64,000 bases of DNA from Pseudomonas sp. F(2018) (lineage in GTDB: Bacteria; Pseudomonadota; Gammaproteobacteria; Pseudomonadales; Pseudomonadaceae): positions 1 through 64,000 of the forward strand of contig NZ_SCOM01000008.1 in the NCBI RefSeq assembly GCF_005508865.1, in the 5' to 3' direction. Both the position numbers and the translations under genes were made by a program. Positions within the stretch are counted from its first letter, which is position 1. Every line of letters begins with the position of its first letter. This document shows positions 41,920 to 49,800 of this stretch, piece by piece. Below the pieces are notes generated by a model. It searched no databases. It had not been told where the DNA came from and saw only the letters and a list, made by a program, of their open reading frames with translations.

Positions 41920-41964
41920 CGTGCATTTTGCACGTCGCTAACAGCATGCCGTGCATTCTGCATC
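41920..41964 (+). promoter_or_regulatory. Tandem upstream activator sites
   Basis: CGTGCATTTTGCACG (41920-41934, a perfect inverted repeat) and CGTGCATTCTGCATC (41950-41964, 12 of 15 identical) lie exactly 30 bp apart start to start, about three DNA turns. They are centred near -128 and -98 relative to the predicted sigma-54 start. This is the expected arrangement for an enhancer-binding protein; which one is unknown. Confidence 0.6.
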
Positions 41965-41988
41965 GGGCACGGTGCTATCTGGGTTTTT

Positions 41989-42001
41989 TAACCTGTTGAT
42001 T
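41989..42001 (-). promoter_or_regulatory. IHF-like site
   Basis: The complement of TAACCTGTTGATT fits the IHF consensus WATCAANNNNTTR at every defined base. It lies in an AT-rich patch about 60 bp upstream of the predicted start, between the activator sites and the sigma-54 promoter, where a DNA bend would be needed. Confidence 0.55.
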
Positions 42002-42028
42002 TGTATGTGTATTTTAGTTTGGTTCAAG

Positions 42029-42045
42029 TTGGCACAGGCGCTGCA
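42029..42045 (+). promoter_or_regulatory. Sigma-54 (RpoN) -24/-12 promoter
   Basis: TTGGCACAGGCGCTGCA has the invariant GG (42031-42032) and GC (42043-42044) with exactly 10 bp between them. It matches YTGGCACGRNNNTTGCW at all but two positions. The predicted start near 42055 leaves a leader of about 30 nt before the gene at 42086. Confidence 0.8.
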
Positions 42046-42085
42046 CTGGCTGGGTACCCGGAACACGACAATAGGGAGTAGAGAG

Positions 42086-42451
42086 ATGCAAATCGCGATC
42101 AAGGAATTCTTCGACGCCTTTCCCGAGCACAACGTTTCGATCAAGCCGCGCCCGGACGGCATGCTGTTGCTGACTCTGCGCAAGCCGAACGAAGTGCCGC
42201 TGAGCAAGGCCATCGACAGCGCCGCGATCTTCAATCCGGCCAGCGTACGTGAGCTGATCTTCGACGTGACCCTGAGCCTCAAGCTGGCCAACGGCCAGGC
42301 CATCGACAAGGACGACGGTGACCGCTGGGGCCTGCGCAATCTGCCTACTTTCACCGGCGGGCCGATTCACGTCACCGCTTCGCGCATGCTGGTGCACAAG
42401 CGCAAGCTGGAACTGATGAAGAAGCAGCGCCGCGAGGCGATTGCGGTCTAG
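42086..42451 (+). CDS. DUF3509-like small protein under sigma-54 control
   Basis: The 121-residue protein resembles the Pseudomonas DUF3509 family (FDAFPEHNVSIKPRPDGMLLLTLR), which has no known function; the family call is from memory. The second half is basic (VHKRKLELMKKQRREA). ATG 42086 follows GGGAG at 42074-42078. Unlike its neighbours it has a sigma-54 promoter with upstream activator and IHF sites, so it should respond to a specific signal, possibly nitrogen, carbon or surface related. A GC-rich hairpin at 42461-42486 follows. Confidence 0.65.
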   Translation: MQIAIKEFFDAFPEHNVSIKPRPDGMLLLTLRKPNEVPLSKAIDSAAIFNPASVRELIFDVTLSLKLANGQAIDKDDGDRWGLRNLPTFTGGPIHVTASRMLVHKRKLELMKKQRREAIAV

Positions 42452-42620
42452 CTGCGGCAGGGCGGCCGCCGCTATGGACGGCCGCCTTGGCGCAAGCGCG
42501 ATGCCATTGAACCACTCTGCCAAGTCAACCGATCTGCCGCCGAGCGTAGTGCTGAAGGAAACTGCTCATACGCTGCAAGCAGGCTCAGGATCGTTGCGAG
42601 CCTGACGATCAAATGGCGGT

Positions 42621-42794
42621 TCAGCGGCCGGTGCGCCCACCGCCATGGCTGTGCTGGCCACCGGTACGGGCGCGCTCGGCACGGTCTCGTTTCACATCGA
42701 TGCCGGTCGTCTGACCGCCACCTTTGCCGCCCGCCTCGGATACTTTCTGCGGATCGTCGGCGAAGCTGTGTTTGCCGTCTTTACGGGCTGTCAT
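42621..42794 (-). CDS. KGG-motif stress protein, 57 residues
   Basis: The protein (MTARKDGKHSFADDPQKVSE, then AGGKGGGQTTG) carries the KGG-type stress repeat seen in GsiB/con-10-like small hydrophilic proteins. It is rich in Gly, Lys and Arg, lacks cysteine and membrane segments, and is probably disordered. GGAGACAG precedes the ATG. It starts 11 nt after the stop of the companion gene at 42806-42964, so the two form an operon. Confidence 0.75.
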   Translation of the reverse strand: MTARKDGKHSFADDPQKVSEAGGKGGGQTTGIDVKRDRAERARTGGQHSHGGGRTGR

Positions 42795-42805
42795 GGTCTG
42801 TCTCC

Positions 42806-42964
42806 TCAATGCCGCTGGCCGCGTTGATCGCTGCTTTCCGCGCGCTGCCGGGTGCGGTTGCCAAGCACGTTGCCGCCGCCCTGGCCGGCGTTCTTGATGC
42901 CGGACCTGGGCAGGCTCTCGGGGCCGTGGTGGGCTGTCTGTCTGCCGCCTTTGGATGTGTGCAT
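42806..42964 (-). CDS. KGG-like small hydrophilic protein, 52 residues
   Basis: This 52-residue frame (MHTSKGGRQTAHHGPESLPR, then SGIKNAGQGGGNVLGNRT) has the same character as its downstream neighbour: Gly/Arg/Gln-rich, hydrophilic and with a KGG motif. GAGAGG lies 4-9 nt before the ATG. Codon third positions are GC-rich. It is first in the two-gene operon. The function is inferred only from composition and the company it keeps. Confidence 0.65.
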   Translation of the reverse strand: MHTSKGGRQTAHHGPESLPRSGIKNAGQGGGNVLGNRTRQRAESSDQRGQRH

Positions 42965-43052
42965 GCTGCCTCTCGCTCTCGTGGCTCTCTTGAAGGTACG
43001 AGTGGGCGCTAAGGGGATGGTTCAGTGTTTGGTGCTCAGTGAAGACGTCGAT

Positions 43053-43073
43053 CGAATTGCAATCGGCAATTCG
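43053..43073. promoter_or_regulatory. Perfect inverted repeat, possible operator
   Basis: CGAATTGC and GCAATTCG flank AATCG (8-bp arms, 5-nt centre). A related box TTCGCAATTAG follows at 43100-43110. It lies in the divergent spacer between the KGG operon and the type I secretion operon. The regulator is unknown. Confidence 0.5.
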
Positions 43074-43165
43074 CTGAAAATGATCATTTAGTGGAGCGAT
43101 TCGCAATTAGATCCACGTAAGCGTGGTTCTCCAAGGCAGGTAATGGTTAAATGCCACTACCAGAT

Positions 43166-43214
43166 GGCAAGGGAATGCCCTCGTTGCACGCTTTAGGTAG
43201 CTGTTTCCCTTGCC
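43166..43214. repeat. Inverted repeat in the leader of the secretion operon
   Basis: GGCAAGGGAA (43166-43175) is perfectly complementary to TTCCCTTGCC (43205-43214), 29 nt apart, ending 30 nt before the ABC exporter start. In RNA it would form a long-loop hairpin; in DNA it could be a binding site. Confidence 0.5.
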
Positions 43215-43244
43215 CGTCACGAAATGGCGTGCAAAGGACTGCAG

Positions 43245-45386
43245 ATGTTGGACAACCCCCAAGGATCGGGTACCTCGCCCGAGGTCGATACGGGCCTGGC
43301 GTGCCTGGTGATGCTGGCGCGCTTTCACAATGTGGCCGCTTCGCCTGAGCAGCTGGCTCATGAGTTCGCCGAGGACGGCCGCCGTTTCGGCCGCGCCGAA
43401 CTCCTCCTCTCCGCCAAGAAGCTGGGCCTCAAGGCCAAGTCCACGCGCAGCTCCCTTAGTCGTTTAGATACCACGCCGCTGCCGGCCATCGCCGCCGATC
43501 ACGAAGGCCGCTACTTCATCATCGCCCGCCTAGACGACGGCAAGGCGCTGATCCACGACCCGCGCGCACAGCGCCCGGAGGTATTGACCTTCGAGCAGCT
43601 GGAGCAGCGCTGGACCGGCGAGCTGCTGCTGATCCGTTCCGAGGCGTCGCTTGCCGGCGAGCTGTCCAAGTTCGACTTCACCTGGTTCATTCCGGCCATC
43701 GTCAAGTATCGCAAGCTGCTCGGCGAAGTGCTGCTGGTGTCCTTCGTGCTGCAGATTTTCGCGTTGCTGACACCGCTGTTCTTCCAGGTGGTGATGGACA
43801 AGGTGCTGGTGCACCGCGGCCTGTCGACCCTGGACGTGATCGCCATCGGCCTGCTCGGCATCATGCTCTTCGAGACCCTGCTCAGCGGCCTGCGCAGCTA
43901 TGTGTTCGCCCACACCGCCAGCCGCATCGACGTGGAGCTGGGCTCACGGCTGTTCCGCCATCTGGTGACCTTGCCGCTGGCCTACTTCCAGGCGCGGCGG
44001 GTGGGGGACTCGGTGGCGCGGGTGCGCGAGCTGGAGAACATCCGCAGCTTCCTCACCGGCAACGCCATCACGCTGATCCTCGACGTGCTGTTCTCGGTGG
44101 TGTTCATCGCCGTGATGTTCTACTACAGCGGCTGGCTGACCCTGGTGGTGATCCTCTCGCTGCCGCTGTACTTCCTGATCTCCCTGCTGATCACCCCGGT
44201 GCTGCGCGCGCGGCTCAACGAGAGTTTCGCGCGCGGTGCGGAGAACCAGGCGTTCCTGGTCGAGACGGTCAACGGCATCGACACCCTTAAGGCCATGGCG
44301 GTGGAGCCGCAGATCAACCGCAAGTGGGACAACCAGCTGGCCGGCTATGTGGCTGCCAGCTTCAAGACCCAGACCCTGTCGACCATCGCCAACGAAGGCG
44401 TGGGCCTGGTCGGCAAGCTGGTCACCGTGGCCACCCTGTGGCTGGGCGCGCGCCTGGTGATCGAGGGCGATCTCAGCGTCGGTCAACTGATCGCCTTCAA
44501 TATGCTGGCCGGCCGGGTGTCGCAGCCGATCATGCGCCTGGCCCAGCTGTGGACCAACTTCCAACAGACCGGGGTGTCGGTACAGCGCCTGGGCGACATT
44601 CTCAACGCCCGCACTGAGCTATCCCAGGCCACCCGCAGCGCCTTGCCGCCGCTCAAGGGACAGATCGAATTCGACCAGGTGCACTTCCGCTACCGCCCGG
44701 ACGGCTCGGAGGTGCTGCGTGGAGTCAGTCTGCAGATCAACGCTGGCGAAGTGATCGGTGTGGTCGGTCGCTCCGGCTCCGGCAAGAGCACCCTGACCCG
44801 TCTGCTGCAGCGCCTGTATACCCCCGAACGGGGCAGGGTGCTGGTGGACGGCATGGACCTGGCCCTGGCCGACGTGTCCTCGCTGCGCCGGCAGATCGGC
44901 GTGGTGCTGCAGGACAACATGCTGTTCGCCCGCAGCATCCGCGAGAACATCGCTCTGACCGATCCCGGTGCACCGCTGGAAGCAGTGATCCAGGCGGCCA
45001 AGCTGGCCGGCGCCCACGAGTTCATCCTCGAGCTGCCGGAAGGCTATGACACCGTGGTCGGCGAGCACGGCGCCTCGCTTTCCGGTGGCCAGCGCCAGCG
45101 CATCGCCATCGCCCGTGCGCTGATCGGCAACCCACGGGTGCTGATCTTCGACGAGGCCACCAGTGCCCTGGACTACGAGTCAGAGCGGGTGATCCAGCAG
45201 AACATGCAGGCCATCTGCAAGGGCCGCACGGTGATCATCATCGCTCACCGCCTTTCCGCCGTGCGCGATGCCAACCGCATCGTGGTCATGGACCGCGGGC
45301 AGATCGTCGAGCAAGGCAGCCACGCCGAACTCCTTTCCCACCAGGCCGGCCATTATTCGCGCCTGCACCGACTGCAGCAGGGCTGA
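43245..45386 (+). CDS. Type I secretion ABC exporter (HlyB-like)
   Basis: This inner-membrane ATPase drives export of the RTX protein. The 713 residues comprise an N-terminal C39-like domain, a six-helix membrane domain (about residues 150-430) and an ABC domain with Walker A GRSGSGKST near 508, LSGGQ near 612 and FDEATSALD. The C39-like domain lacks the protease cysteine (DTGLACL, Thr16 in its place), as in HlyB, so it should bind substrate without cutting it. ATG 43245 has AAAGGA upstream; ATG 43224 would add seven residues. It is 3 nt from the HlyD-like gene. Confidence 0.93.
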   Translation: MLDNPQGSGTSPEVDTGLACLVMLARFHNVAASPEQLAHEFAEDGRRFGRAELLLSAKKLGLKAKSTRSSLSRLDTTPLPAIAADHEGRYFIIARLDDGKALIHDPRAQRPEVLTFEQLEQRWTGELLLIRSEASLAGELSKFDFTWFIPAIVKYRKLLGEVLLVSFVLQIFALLTPLFFQVVMDKVLVHRGLSTLDVIAIGLLGIMLFETLLSGLRSYVFAHTASRIDVELGSRLFRHLVTLPLAYFQARRVGDSVARVRELENIRSFLTGNAITLILDVLFSVVFIAVMFYYSGWLTLVVILSLPLYFLISLLITPVLRARLNESFARGAENQAFLVETVNGIDTLKAMAVEPQINRKWDNQLAGYVAASFKTQTLSTIANEGVGLVGKLVTVATLWLGARLVIEGDLSVGQLIAFNMLAGRVSQPIMRLAQLWTNFQQTGVSVQRLGDILNARTELSQATRSALPPLKGQIEFDQVHFRYRPDGSEVLRGVSLQINAGEVIGVVGRSGSGKSTLTRLLQRLYTPERGRVLVDGMDLALADVSSLRRQIGVVLQDNMLFARSIRENIALTDPGAPLEAVIQAAKLAGAHEFILELPEGYDTVVGEHGASLSGGQRQRIAIARALIGNPRVLIFDEATSALDYESERVIQQNMQAICKGRTVIIIAHRLSAVRDANRIVVMDRGQIVEQGSHAELLSHQAGHYSRLHRLQQG

Positions 45387-45389
45387 GCC

Positions 45390-46805
45390 ATGGGCGCGAA
45401 ACGTGAATTACTCGATCGCTACCGCAGTGCCTGGCGCCATTCCTGGCAACGGCGCAAGGCCATGGACGCCCCCGCGCGGCTGAACCACGAAGTGCAGTTC
45501 CTGCCCGCCGCCCTGGCGTTGCAGGAAGCGCCGGTGCACCCGGCGCCGCGGATCATCCAGTGGACCATCATCGCCTTCGCCGTGCTGGCGCTGATCTGGG
45601 CCTGCGTCGGCGAGATCGACGTGGTCGCCACCGCCAGCGGCAAGATCGTGCCCAGCGGTAAGAGCAAGATCATCCAGCCCAGCGAAGTGGCGGTGGTGAA
45701 GGCCATCCACGTCTACGACGGCCAGACCGTCAAAGCCGGCGAACTGCTGGTGGAGTTGGATGCGCAGATCACTGGCGCCGATGTCGAGCGCCTGAAGAGC
45801 GACCTGCTCGCCGCTCAGGTCGACAGCGCGCGCGCCAGCGCCTTGCTCGAAGCCATCCACAGCAACCAGCCACCGGCCTCGTTGGCCAGCCGCATCCCCC
45901 AGGCCACCGCACAACAGCAGGCCTCGGCGCAGACCTGGCTGCAAGGCCAGTACCTCGAGCTCAGAGCCGCCCTGGAGCAGGGCGACGCCGAGATCGCCCA
46001 GCGCATGGCCGAGATCCAGGCCGCCCAAGCCTGGGTGGCCAAGCTGCAGGAATCCCTACCCATCACCCGCCAACTGGCCGAGGACTATAAGCGGCTGCTG
46101 GACAAGGCCATCATCGGCAAGCACGCCTTCCTCGAACGGGAACAGCGGCGCCTGGACCAAGAGCGCGAACTGGCCATCCAGCAGGCCCGCGTCCTTGAAC
46201 TCAATGCCGCCAAGCTGGAGGCCGAGCGCCGTCGCCAGGGCGTGATCGCCCAGACCCGCCGCACCATGCTCGATTTGCAGCATGAGTCCGAACAGCGCAG
46301 CGCCGCCCTGCAACAGGAGCTGGCCAAGGCCGAGCAGCGCGACCGCCTGACCCGCCTCACCGCCCCGGTGGAGGGCACCGTGCAGCAGCTGGCCATCCAC
46401 ACCCCAGGCGGGGTGGTCACCGAAGCCCAGCCGCTGATGGTCATCGTGCCCAAGGACCAGCCGGTGGAAGTGGAGGCGATGCTGGAGAACAAGGACATCG
46501 GCTTTGTGCGCGCCGGGCAGGAAGTCGAGATCAAGGTCGAGACCTTCACCTTCACCAAGTACGGCGTGGTGCACGGCACCGTGCTGAACATCTCCAACGA
46601 CGCCATCGAGGACGAGAAGCTGGGGCTGGTGTACAGCACGCGCATTCAGCTGAAAGAGAACAGCATCCAGGTCGGCGAGAACAGGATCGAACTGTCGCCG
46701 GGCATGGCCGTGCGGGCGGAAGTGAAGACGGATAAGAGAAAAGTGATCGATTACTTCCTTAGTCCGCTCAGGGAGTACCAAGATGAAAGTCTGATGGAAC
46801 GTTAA
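45390..46805 (+). CDS. Type I secretion membrane-fusion adaptor (HlyD-like)
   Basis: The 471-residue protein has a short cytoplasmic N-terminus and one membrane helix (about residues 54-76, IIQWTIIAFAVLALIWACVG). A lipoyl-like strand pair follows (IIQPSEVAVVKAIHVYDG), then a long alpha-helical coiled-coil hairpin (about 130-320) and a beta-barrel end. It bridges the ABC exporter to an outer-membrane TolC-type channel. It lies 3 nt after the exporter gene and 19 nt before the RTX gene. No TolC homologue is in the window, so the channel must be encoded elsewhere. Confidence 0.93.
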   Translation: MGAKRELLDRYRSAWRHSWQRRKAMDAPARLNHEVQFLPAALALQEAPVHPAPRIIQWTIIAFAVLALIWACVGEIDVVATASGKIVPSGKSKIIQPSEVAVVKAIHVYDGQTVKAGELLVELDAQITGADVERLKSDLLAAQVDSARASALLEAIHSNQPPASLASRIPQATAQQQASAQTWLQGQYLELRAALEQGDAEIAQRMAEIQAAQAWVAKLQESLPITRQLAEDYKRLLDKAIIGKHAFLEREQRRLDQERELAIQQARVLELNAAKLEAERRRQGVIAQTRRTMLDLQHESEQRSAALQQELAKAEQRDRLTRLTAPVEGTVQQLAIHTPGGVVTEAQPLMVIVPKDQPVEVEAMLENKDIGFVRAGQEVEIKVETFTFTKYGVVHGTVLNISNDAIEDEKLGLVYSTRIQLKENSIQVGENRIELSPGMAVRAEVKTDKRKVIDYFLSPLREYQDESLMER

Positions 46806-46824
46806 CTCGATAAAAGGAGCATAT

Positions 46825-49800
46825 ATGAGTGTCAATGTAGGTGCAGACGGTTCTATTTCTTTTGAAGATGCCAGCGGTGGAACTGTAGAAATAGGTGCAG
46901 ATGGCCAACTTTCAATGAAGGATGCATCAGGAAGGAGCGTGGAGATTCCTGTAAATGGCCAAGGTAATTACTCCATAGAAATTGAGACAAAGGCTGGTTC
47001 GGCGAGTATTTCTGGGAAGATTGATGCCAACGGAAATGCATCTGTGGATAAGCTAAAAATGACCACGCCAGAGGTGGGTGGTAATTTTGGACCTTTCGGG
47101 CTGCTCCACCTTGGCGCTAATGGCTATATGCAATGGACTCCTGCTAAGGGAGTGGAGTTTGGGCTGGAAGGTAATGTTGAAATAGCAGGAAAGTCTCTTG
47201 AGGATATCGCCGATGACGCATATGGGTTTGTCGAGGACTCTATGGTCGGTCAAATGATGGGGCGACGTGGTGAATATATTGATGCAGTCGTGAATGGTGA
47301 AACTAACCTTTCTTACCTGCAGTGGTTAATGCAGCAAAATGCCCAAATTGACGATGATGTTAATAGTGGATTCGATGCTGCTTTTCGGGCTGTGTATGAC
47401 CCCTTTGTCTTGGATCTGGATGGCGATGGAATTGAAACCTTCGGAGCCGAAGGGCAGGTATTGTTCGATCACGACGGCGATGGCAGTAAAAGTGGTTCCG
47501 GCTGGGTGAAGTCCGACGATGGCCTGCTGGTGATGGACCGCAACGGAAATGGCTCTATCGATAACGGTCGAGAGCTATTTGGCGATAGCACTCTGTTGGC
47601 GGATGGCAGCAAAGCTAAAGATGGTTTTGAAGCCATACAAGAGTTGGATGTTAATGCCGATGGCAAGTTGGACGCAGGTGATGCTGCATGGGCCGATTTG
47701 CGTGTATGGCGAGACTTGAATGGTGATGGTGTTAGCCAGTCTGGAGAGCTCTTTACCCTGCAAGAAATAGGTATAGAGAGCATCGGCACCACCTCCGATG
47801 GAAAGATCAAGAATCTTGGCAACGACAACCATATTGAAGGGTTTGGTACCTTCCAATGGGATACAGTCCATGGTGGTGGTGCTGGTGTCACTGGAAATGT
47901 GGGGGTAACGGGTGATGTGTATTTCGAAGACAACCCCTTCTATCGCGAATTTGCAGATCGCATAGAGATTCCCGCGGAACTGGCTGGTGTTGCTGATATG
48001 CGGGGCTCCGGCGCAGTGCGTGATCTGCGCGAAGCCGCCGTGACAAGCAGTGAGCTACAAGGTTCTTTGGCTGCATATTCCGCTGCCGGGACTCGTTTGG
48101 AGCAGCAGGCACTGTTGAACGGGCTGGTTCGCGCCTGGGCTGATAGCGCTAACTTCCGTACCTTCGATGAGCGCGTTTCCGATCTGGCCGAGGGCAAGGT
48201 GTATGACATCGAGTTCTCCTATTCTTGGGAGATCGATAGGCGCCCAGAACTTGCGGGGGGCTCTAATGGCGGTGGAGGCGGCACCGGCGGCGGGTACATA
48301 GGAATTCCGGAAGGTGGCCAGCAGGACCCCTCGCCCACCGCTGAACAGCTTAAGAAGAAAGAGTTGTTGGAGATGGTCCGCGTACTGGAAGTCTTCAATG
48401 GCCGATACTTCTTCGATTTCAAACCCACGACTGACGATGGCGCTGACGGAGAGGTTGGCATTTCCTTTATTGCCGGCTCGCAAAGGCGCACCGGCAGTGC
48501 AGGTGGCGGCTCACTTGCCTTGGGCGCGACTTTCTACCTGACGGAGGAAGATTTCACATTTGCTCCGAACCAAGAGCGCTCCATTCGTGCGGCATATCAG
48601 AGCCTGATGGATTCAGTTTACAACGCTCTATTGTTGCAAACCCGCCTCAAACCCTACCTTGATGAGGTGTCTCTTGTTTTGGGCTCGGCTGGTGTGACCC
48701 TGCAGTTTGACGGTGTGTTAGACAAGCTGGCTCAGGCACATGGCAGTAGCCCCGTTAACTCAGTGGTGGATGCGCTTGAGCTTGGTTCTGCTATGGCAGG
48801 CACTACCGGCTGGGCAGCTAATGACTTTGCGTTTATAGGCGATTGGGTTCGCCAGCTTGATGCAGAGCAGCTTCAGGCTCTTAAGCAACAGCTTGGAGCC
48901 GCTAGTAGTGTCATTGTCGACTCGGCGGCCAATGGCAGCCTTGTTGGCGGCGCGCTCTCCGATTTCCTGTTCGGCGAGGGAGGTAACGACTCCCTGACAG
49001 GCAATGACGGCGCGGACTTCCTGAGTGGCGGTACGGGAACGGACACTCTCTGGGCGGGCAATGGCAATGACATATTGCTGGGGGGAGAGGGTAACGACAA
49101 CCTGTACGGCGGCAACGGCAACGATGTGCTGGACGGTGGCCTTGGCAACGACATCCTGAGCGGTGATGTCGGTAGCGATGTATATCGTTTTGCTCGTGGC
49201 TGGGGTCAGGACACAATCAGCAACTACGACACCAGTACCGGCAAGGTGGATGCGATCGAGTTCGCGGCGGACATTGCCCCGAGCGATATCATCATCACCC
49301 GCTCTGGTAGCAATCTGGTTCTGTCGTTGATGGGTTCGACCGACAAGGTGACGGTGAACAACTACTTCCATCTCGACGGAATCAGCCCTTACAAACTGGA
49401 AGAAATTCGCTTCGTCGATGGCACGAGCTGGAGCGTCGACAAGGTCAAGGAGCTGGCGGTGCGTAGCACTGGCGGCGACGACAACCTGACCGGATATGCC
49501 AGCGATGATCAGCTCAATGGTGGTGCCGGCAACGACTATCTGTCTGGTGCGGCAGGCAACGACGTGTTGGGTGGTGATGCCGGCAACGACAACCTGAATG
49601 GCGAAGAAGGTGACGACAGCCTCAACGGTGGTGATGGCACCGACAGCCTGAGCGGCGGTAACGGTAACGATGTGCTCAATGGTGGTGCGGGCACTGACAA
49701 CCTGTACGGCGGCAATGGCAACGATGTGCTGGATGGAGGCGTCGGCAATGACACTCTGAGTGGCGATGCCGGCAACGATGTGTATCGCTTCAGCCGCGGT

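Noticed and set aside
41624..41956. Extension of the PAS kinase by 111 residues
   Set aside because: The added residues are low-complexity and Arg/Gly/Ala-rich, would run across the small plus-strand gene and the activator sites, and are not needed for the PAS domain.
42645..43012. Plus-strand frames of 60-67 codons over the KGG genes
   Set aside because: The minus-strand frames have ribosome-binding sites and recognisable KGG motifs; the plus-strand ones do not.
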